Source: Gemmobacter sp. 24YEA27 (GTDB lineage Bacteria; Pseudomonadota; Alphaproteobacteria; Rhodobacterales; Rhodobacteraceae). Taken from it: a stretch of 64,000 bases of DNA. The first letter of the stretch is position 1, and every line of letters starts with the position of its first letter. Positions 58,724 through 64,000 of the stretch are shown piece after piece. The DNA lies in contig NZ_JASJPW010000001.1 in the NCBI RefSeq assembly GCF_030052995.1, forward strand, positions 3,447,918 through 3,511,917. Direction: 5' to 3'. The translations under genes and the position numbers were made by a program. The notes beneath the pieces were generated by a model that saw only the letters and a program-made list of their open reading frames with translations, was not told the DNA's origin and ran no database searches.

Positions 58724-58797
58724 TGGAGCGGGCGGCGGGAATCGAACCCGCGTCTCCTGCTTGGAAGGCAGGGGTCTTACCATTACACAACGCCCGC
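58724..58797 (-). tRNA. tRNA-Gly(TCC)
   Basis: A complete 74-nt cloverleaf on the minus strand: acceptor GCGGGCG/CGCCCGC, anticodon loop CTTCCAA (TCC), T arm with GGTTCGATTCC, and an encoded CCA. It marks the right border of the mosaic island, and its 3' end faces the integrase remnant. Confidence 0.94.
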
Positions 58798-58964
58798 ATC
58801 TGCTGCCTCACCCTTAAGGGCCGCCGACAGTTTTCTTCAGATAGCGGGCTTCGCGCGCTTGTGCAAGCGGGGCAAGGTGGTTTCTGCACAACCCGGGCCC
58901 TCAACCCCGGTTTTTTGCCGGTTTTCATTTGACGCAGCCGCCCTTCGGGTGCAGGAAGCGCGCC

Positions 58965-59303
58965 ATGCTCATCCTCAAGATATTCCGCCGCCCCGAATGG
59001 GATGCTTTCCGTGCCGCCGGCGAAACCGCCGGAGCGCCGGTTGATCTCGCCGATGGCTATATCCATTTCTCGACGCCCTCACAGGCGGCGGAAACAGCGG
59101 CGAAGCATTTCAGCGAGGAAAGCGACCTTGTACTGGTGGCCTGCAATGCCGACCGCCTTGCCCCCGATCTGAAATGGGAGGAATCGCGGGGCGGAGCGCT
59201 CTTCCCGCATCTCTACCGCAATTTGCGGCTGGCTGATGTGGTCTGGGACAAATCGCTGCCGCTGGGCGCGACCGGCCATATCTTCCCCGAAGGCCTGATC
59301 TGA
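58965..59303 (+). CDS. DUF952 family protein
   Basis: 112 aa, soluble. Typical features of DUF952 are [38 protein letters not shown] and [13 protein letters not shown]. These small proteins are often next to pyrD in Rhodobacterales, as here, where the gap is 10 bp. The ATG has AGGAAG upstream. The function is unknown. Confidence 0.9.
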   Translation: MLILKIFRRPEWDAFRAAGETAGAPVDLADGYIHFSTPSQAAETAAKHFSEESDLVLVACNADRLAPDLKWEESRGGALFPHLYRNLRLADVVWDKSLPLGATGHIFPEGLI

Positions 59304-59313
59304 GGAAAACACC

Positions 59314-60375
59314 ATGAGCCTGATCGAACGCGCCGGCCTTTGCCTTTTGCACCGGCTCGATCCCGAACGCGCCCATGGGCTGTCGCTTTCCGCGCTGCGC
59401 GCCGGGCTGGCCCCTTTGCCCGGGCTGGTGACCTCGGCGCGACTCGCGACCGATCTGGCGGGACTACTGCTGCCCAATCCGATTGGCCTCGCGGCGGGCT
59501 ATGACAAGAACGCGGTGGCGATCCAGGCGCTGTCGCGCGCCGGGTTTGGCTTTGTCGAGGTCGGCGCCGCGACACCGCGCCCGCAGATCGGCAATCCGCA
59601 GCCGCGCCTCTTTCGCCTGACCGAAGACCGTGCCGCGATCAACCGCTTCGGGTTCAACAATGAGGGGATGGGCGCGATCGCCGCCCGGCTGCAGGCGCGC
59701 CGCCCCGGGCCGGTACCGGTGGGCCTGAACCTTGGCGCCAATAAGGATTCCGCCGATCGCGCGCAGGATTTCGCGAAAGTCCTGGCGACCTGCGGGCCTT
59801 TCGTAGATTTCGCCACCGTCAATGTCTCGTCGCCCAACACCGAAAAGCTGCGCGACCTGCAGGGGCCGGCGGCGCTGCGGGCTCTGCTTGCGGGGGTGAT
59901 GGAGACCCGCGCCGCCCTGCCCCGCCCGATCCCGGTCTTCCTGAAAATCGCCCCCGATCTGACCGCTGAAGACCTGGCCGAGATTGCCGAAGTGGCGGTG
60001 AGCTCGGGCCTTTCGGGGATCATTGCAACCAATACCACGCTGTCGCGTGAGGGCCTGGCCAGCGGCCATAAGACCGAGACCGGCGGGCTGTCGGGCGCGC
60101 CTTTGTTTGAACGCTCCACCCGGGTTCTCGCGCAGCTGTCGCAGCTGACCGAGGGCCGGATCCCGCTGGTCGGGGTCGGCGGGGTCGGCTCGGCCGAACA
60201 GGCCTGGGAGAAAATCCGCGCCGGTGCCACGGCGGTGCAGGTCTATACGGCGATGGTCTATGAAGGGATCTCGCTGATCGGCCGGATCGCGACCGGGCTT
60301 GATGCGATCCTCGCGCGCGAGGGCTTTGCCTCGGTCAAGGATGCGGTCGGCAGCGGTCGGGGAAGCTGGCTCTAG
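59314..60375 (+). CDS. pyrD: dihydroorotate dehydrogenase (quinone), class 2
   Basis: A membrane-associated flavoenzyme of pyrimidine synthesis that passes electrons to ubiquinone. The N-terminal helices ([18 protein letters not shown]) are the class 2 quinone tunnel. FMN and substrate residues are in [34 protein letters not shown], the LKIAPDL lysine and [15 protein letters not shown]. The length of 353 aa is standard. It is co-transcribed with the DUF952 gene. Confidence 0.97.
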   Translation: MSLIERAGLCLLHRLDPERAHGLSLSALRAGLAPLPGLVTSARLATDLAGLLLPNPIGLAAGYDKNAVAIQALSRAGFGFVEVGAATPRPQIGNPQPRLFRLTEDRAAINRFGFNNEGMGAIAARLQARRPGPVPVGLNLGANKDSADRAQDFAKVLATCGPFVDFATVNVSSPNTEKLRDLQGPAALRALLAGVMETRAALPRPIPVFLKIAPDLTAEDLAEIAEVAVSSGLSGIIATNTTLSREGLASGHKTETGGLSGAPLFERSTRVLAQLSQLTEGRIPLVGVGGVGSAEQAWEKIRAGATAVQVYTAMVYEGISLIGRIATGLDAILAREGFASVKDAVGSGRGSWL

Positions 60376-60394
60376 GCCTTCAGCGCCCCCGCCC

Positions 60395-61179
60395 TCAGCG
60401 CCCGGTCAGGCTGTAGGCCAGCAGCCCGACATATTCCTTTGCCGCAACATTCAGCTGCCGCAGGTTATAGGCGAAATCCCAGCCGACACCCCAGCGGAAG
60501 GGCCGCACCCGGAAATCCACCGGCCAGGGCAGGATTTCCGTCCAGCCGGCGGCGCGGAAAGTGCGGACCGAACGCTCCATATGAAAGGCCGAGGTTACGA
60601 GGATCCAGGTCTCGCCAGGTTGCGGCTGCATCATCTCGTAGCTGAGACGCGCATTTTCCGCCGTATTGCGCGAGGCCGATTCGATCACCAGCTGCGCGTG
60701 CGGAATGCCCTGTTCCAGAAAAAAGACGCTTGCGGTGGTCCGCTCCGGCGGCACCCGGATCGCCTCGGTATTGCTGATCGAGCCGCTCCCGCCCGTGAAG
60801 AGCAGCCTTGCCTCGGGGTAAAGCTTCGCAAGTCGCACCCCTTCGGTGAACCGTTCAGCGGCTTCGTTAAAACGCACCTGCGGCCCCTGGACGGTCCAGA
60901 TCCCGTCTTCGGCACCGCCGAGAACGATGATTCCTGTGACCGTTTCCGGCAGGTCCGGAATCGGGTGGCGTTCCTCCAGCGGCCGCATCGCCATATCGCC
61001 GACCGGCAGAATCGCGACGCTCAGCGCAAAACCCAGTGTCAGGCCCAGAGACCAGCCCGCCAGGCGGCGCCTGCCGAGGAGAAGGCCGAGTGCGGCCAGA
61101 ACCAGCCCGATGAAAAGCCAGCTCTCGGGCCGATAAGACCCCAGATAAGTTTCGAAGCGATGAAGAAAAGCGTGTCCAT
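60395..61179 (-). CDS. YdcF-like (DUF218) membrane protein, apparent 1-nt deletion near the start
   Basis: The DUF218 domain is intact (TGIIVLGGAEDG, LLFTGGSGS, ESASRNTAENA, LVTSAFHMERSV, GWTEILPWPVDF). The natural start MDTLFFIASKLIWGLI (ATG at 61179) lies in another frame. Restoring one base in CTTATCGGCCC (near 61132) joins it to RPESWLFIGLVLAALG and gives about 261 aa with two N-terminal helices, as in the family. The longer in-frame extension to 61336 is not protein-like. It is related to proteins of envelope or vancomycin-sensitivity phenotype (SanA/YdcF). Confidence 0.85.
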
Positions 61180-61217
61180 GGGTGTCTTCTGCCCCGGTCG
61201 GGGCACGCGGGCAAGCC

Positions 61218-61856
61218 TCAGCCGGGCGGAGAGAACCCGTGACGGGCCTGAAATCGCGCCAGCTCCTCCGGCCCGGGGCGCGCCCCGCCGGAAAAGATCG
61301 CGACATAATCGGGGATGCGCCGCATCCTTTCGGCAAGGCTTTCGCTGACCTGCATCGAGATATATCCGATCTGCGTCAGATAGATGGCGCGGGCGCGCAC
61401 ATCTGCCTCATGGGGCACATGGCCCCAGCGGATCAGCATGGCGCAAAGCGCATCGAGGCGTTGCTGATCGGCCTCGCGGATGCGCCCGGCGATATCGGGA
61501 TCCTGCAACCCCCAGCCCCGCACCGCGAATTCCAGCCGGTCATCAAACACCGCCCGGTCAAGAAAAAGCGAGATCACATTCAGATGCGCCTCGGCCTCCG
61601 ACGCCGCATAAGCATCACAGGCCGCCAGCAGCGGGACGGTGGTGCGCGCCTCCCAGCGCTTTGCCAGCCCGGTCAGCAGCGCCTGGCGATCCTTGAAATG
61701 CCAGTAAAAACTGGTCCGGGCGAGGCCCAGCTGCGCGGCGAGCGGCAGGATTCTGACCTGATCAATGCCGCCCTCTATCAGCGCCGCATAGGCCGCTTCG
61801 AGCCAGATTTCCGGCGAGCCGCGCCAGCCGGTTTCGGGAATATCGCCTGTCTCCAT
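61218..61856 (-). CDS. TetR family transcriptional regulator
   Basis: 212 aa with an N-terminal HTH (LPLAAQLGLARTSFYWHFKD, RQALLTGLAKRW) and a C-terminal ligand domain. It is divergent from the flavin-dependent demethylase-like gene, with a palindromic site between them, and probably controls it. The inducer might be a betaine or methylated amino acid; this is inference from the neighbour. Confidence 0.9.
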   Translation of the reverse strand: METGDIPETGWRGSPEIWLEAAYAALIEGGIDQVRILPLAAQLGLARTSFYWHFKDRQALLTGLAKRWEARTTVPLLAACDAYAASEAEAHLNVISLFLDRAVFDDRLEFAVRGWGLQDPDIAGRIREADQQRLDALCAMLIRWGHVPHEADVRARAIYLTQIGYISMQVSESLAERMRRIPDYVAIFSGGARPGPEELARFQARHGFSPPG

Positions 61857-61894
61857 GGCCAGATCCTAGCCGGTGCGGTCCCCTGGCGCAATGC

Positions 61895-61935
61895 AATGTT
61901 CACTCATGACCTTAAACTTGACACATGTGAACATT
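61895..61935. promoter_or_regulatory. inverted repeat in the TetR / demethylase divergent promoter
   Basis: AATGTTCAC (61895-61903) and GTGAACATT (61927-61935) are perfect 9-bp inverted arms 23 bp apart, and CACATGTG (61922-61929) overlaps the right arm. TTGACA at 61918-61923 may be a -35 box for the rightward gene. It is a good candidate operator for the TetR protein. Confidence 0.65.
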
Positions 61936-61979
61936 TCTTTCATCCTTGCCACCAAACAGGTCCAGCAGGTTTGCCCGAT

Positions 61980-64000
61980 ATGTCGAATGATCCCCTCCTC
62001 CAGCCCTTTCAGCTGAAACATCTGACGCTGAGAAACCGGATCATGATCACCAGCCATGAACCGGCCTATCCCGAGGATGGGATGCCGAAAGGCCGCTACC
62101 GCGCCTATCATGTCGAACGCGCCAAAGCCGGGGTTGCGCTGACGATGACTGCGGGTTCGGCCAGTGTCGCGCGCGACAGCCCGCCGGTGTTCAACAATAT
62201 CCTCGCCTGGAAAGATGAGGTGGTCGGCTGGATGAAGCAGATGGTCGATGAATGTCACGACCATGGCGCGGCGGTGATGATCCAGCTGACGCATCTCGGC
62301 CGCCGCACCCGCTGGGACAAGGGCGACTGGCTGCCGGTTCTGGCGCCCTCGCATGAACGCGAGGCGGCGCATCGCGCCTTCCCCAAGCGCATGGAAGACT
62401 GGGACATCGCCCGCGTGATCCGCGATTTCGCCGACGCGGCCGAGCGGATGAAGGCGGCAGGCGTCGACGGGATCGAGCTGGAAGCTTACGGCCATCTGCT
62501 GGAACAGTTCTGGTCGCCCCTGACCAATGATCTCGACGCGCCTTATGGCGGCGATCTCGACAACCGCCTGCGATTCACCTTTGACGTGCTGCGCGCCATT
62601 CGCCACCGCTGCGGGCCGGATTTTATCGTCGGGCTGCGCTATACCGGCGACCAGGATCTGAAAGGCGGCATGGGTCCGGGTGAGGGGCTGGAGGTCTCGC
62701 GGCGTCTGCGCGACAGTGGGCTGGTCGATTTCCTGAATGTAGTTAAGGGCCATATCGACACCGATCCGGGCCTTACCGATCTGATCCCGGTCCAGGGCAT
62801 GCCCTCGGCCCCGCATCTTGATTTCGCGGGCGAGATCCGGGCCGCAACCGGGTTTCCGACCTTCCACGCCGCCCGCATCCCCGATATCCCGACCGCCCGT
62901 CATGCAATTGCCTCTGGCAAGCTGGATATGGTCGGCATGACCCGCGCGCATCTCGCCGACCCGCATCTGGTCCGCAAACTGCGCGAGGGGGCGAGGACGA
63001 TATCCGCCCCTGTGTCGGCGCGAATTACTGCCTTGATCGCATCTATCAGGGCGGCATGGCGTTCTGCCTGCATAATGCCGCCTCGGGCCGCGAAGAAACG
63101 ATGCCGCATGACATCCCCCCCGCCCCGGTGGCAAAGCGGGTGACGATCATCGGTGCCGGCCCCGGCGGGATGGAGGCCGCGCGGGTGGCCGCTGCCCGGG
63201 TCATGCCGTCACCGTGCTTGAGGCCGCCGACCGGGCCGGTGGTCAGGTCCGCCTGACGGCCCAGGATGCGCGGCGGCGCGAGATGATCTCGATCATCGAC
63301 TGGCGCATGGCGCAATGCGCAGCGAAGGGGGTGACGTTTCGCTTCAACACGTTTGCCGATCCCGAAACAGTGCTGGAGACCCGGCCCGATGAGGTGATCA
63401 TCGCCACCGGCGGCCTGCCCCATACCGAAGTGCTGGAGGCCGGGAATGACCTGGTGGTCTCGGCCTGGGATATTCTTGCGGGCGATGTGAAGCCGGGGGC
63501 GAGCGCGCTGATCTTTGACGATGCGGGCGATCATGCGGCGCTGCAGGCCGCCGATCTGATCTCGGCCAGCGGGGCAAGCGTCGAGATCGTGACGCCGGAC
63601 CGCAGCTTCTCGCCCGAGGTGATGGCGATGAATCTTGTGCCCTATATGCGCAATCTGCAAAAGCGTGACACGACCTTTACCGTGACCTGGCGCCTGATGT
63701 CGGTCACGCGCGAAGGCAACCGGCTGCGCGCCGTTTTAGGCAGTGATTACGGCGACTTCCGGCGCGAACGCCTGGTGGATCAGGTGGTGGTGAACCATGG
63801 CACAAGGCCGCTTGACGATCTTTATTTCGCGCTGAAACCGCTGTCCTCGAACCTGGGCGAGGTGGATTACGAGGCGCTCTCGACCGGAGGGTTTCAGACA
63901 TTGCGGCCGAACCCGGAAGGCGCCTTCCGCCTGTTCCGGATCGGCGATGCGGTGGCCGCGCGCAACACCCATGCGGCGATCTATGACGCGCTCAGACTTT
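61980..64000 (+). CDS. flavin/4Fe-4S N-methylproline or dimethylglycine demethylase-like oxidoreductase (partial, two apparent frame breaks)
   Basis: An Old-Yellow-Enzyme barrel with a 2,4-dienoyl-CoA-reductase-type tail. Barrel: LTLRNRIMITSHEPAYPEDG, IQLTHLGRRTRWDKGDW, KLDMVGMTRAHLADPH. The Fe-S cysteines RPCVGANYCLDRIYQGGMAF and Rossmann IIGAGPGGMEAARVAA lie in a second frame, and VLEAADRAGGQVRL onward in a third. Restoring one G at 62987-62991 and one at 63198-63200 makes all continuous. It is closest in memory to N-methylproline demethylase and DgcA of betaine catabolism. About 674 residues are visible, nearly the whole protein. The gene runs off the window. Confidence 0.85.

Noticed and set aside
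61182..61979. N-terminal extension of the flavoenzyme frame by 266 codons
   Set aside because: It runs antisense through the TetR gene; the family start is MSNDPLLQPF at 61980.

Overview
This 64 kb window is a GC-rich chromosomal segment from an alphaproteobacterium, most likely a Rhodobacterales/Paracoccaceae member. The supporting signs are the irr / fabA-fabB-fabI block, the mreBCD-mrdA-rodA operon, a leuA gene with a Leu-rich leader peptide, a MoxR-DUF58-DUF4159 operon, and dispersed palindromic repeats ending in an AAATATCCCCG-type sequence. No species call is possible from sequence reading alone.

Layout. Positions 1-31,500 are core genome: a partial tRNA, an M3 oligopeptidase, a polar amino-acid ABC transporter pair, 5-formyl-THF cyclo-ligase, a MoeB-like E1 enzyme, dut, an MpaB-type protein, ychF, trpA, an EamA exporter, an ade-arsC-SGNH hydrolase-CbiX run, an alpha-hydroxyacid oxidase / class III aminotransferase / PuuA-like ligase cluster, nadE with ynfA, an exported MORN-repeat protein, leuL-leuA, the cell-elongation operon mreB-mreC-mreD-mrdA-rodA, a GhrA-like reductase and a HemJ-like membrane protein. 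Positions 31,500-33,140 hold decayed genes (an AraC regulator and a possible ABC ATPase). They are followed by a cobalamin riboswitch that now sits upstream of an intact Rieske oxygenase gene.

Positions 35,000-42,000 are a tightly overlapping minus-strand operon (MoxR ATPase, DUF58, BatA/DUF4159, amidotransferase-like membrane protein), divergent from a DUF1285 gene and a hydroxypyruvate-isomerase-like gene. Irr is then divergent from fabA-fabB-fabI.

Positions 47,000-58,700 are a mosaic, decaying genomic island between fabI and tRNA-Gly(TCC). It contains the tail of a restriction/helicase-like protein, a cytosolic 5'-nucleotidase of the NT5C1 type, a TniQ-like protein, a HEPN-motif protein behind a truncated partner, a relaxase tail, a TetR regulator with paired palindromes, a frameshifted prolyl oligopeptidase, a LysR head joined to a serine-recombinase tail that overlaps tRNA-Arg(TCT), a tRNA 5' fragment, an intact IS3-family (IS407-type) element, an IS5-family (IS427-type) element, and what looks like a tyrosine-recombinase tail next to tRNA-Gly. 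Core genes resume afterwards: DUF952, pyrD, ydcF-like, and a TetR regulator divergent from a flavin/Fe-S N-methylproline (or dimethylglycine) demethylase-like enzyme that runs off the window.

Two cross-cutting observations matter. First, five frame breaks in otherwise full-length genes each behave as the loss of one base, mostly in short homopolymers, which points to a sequencing or assembly artefact rather than five pseudogenes. Second, the B12 riboswitch in front of a B12-independent Rieske-type demethylase/oxygenase suggests a metE/metH-like isozyme switch. This is the most novel regulatory idea in the window.
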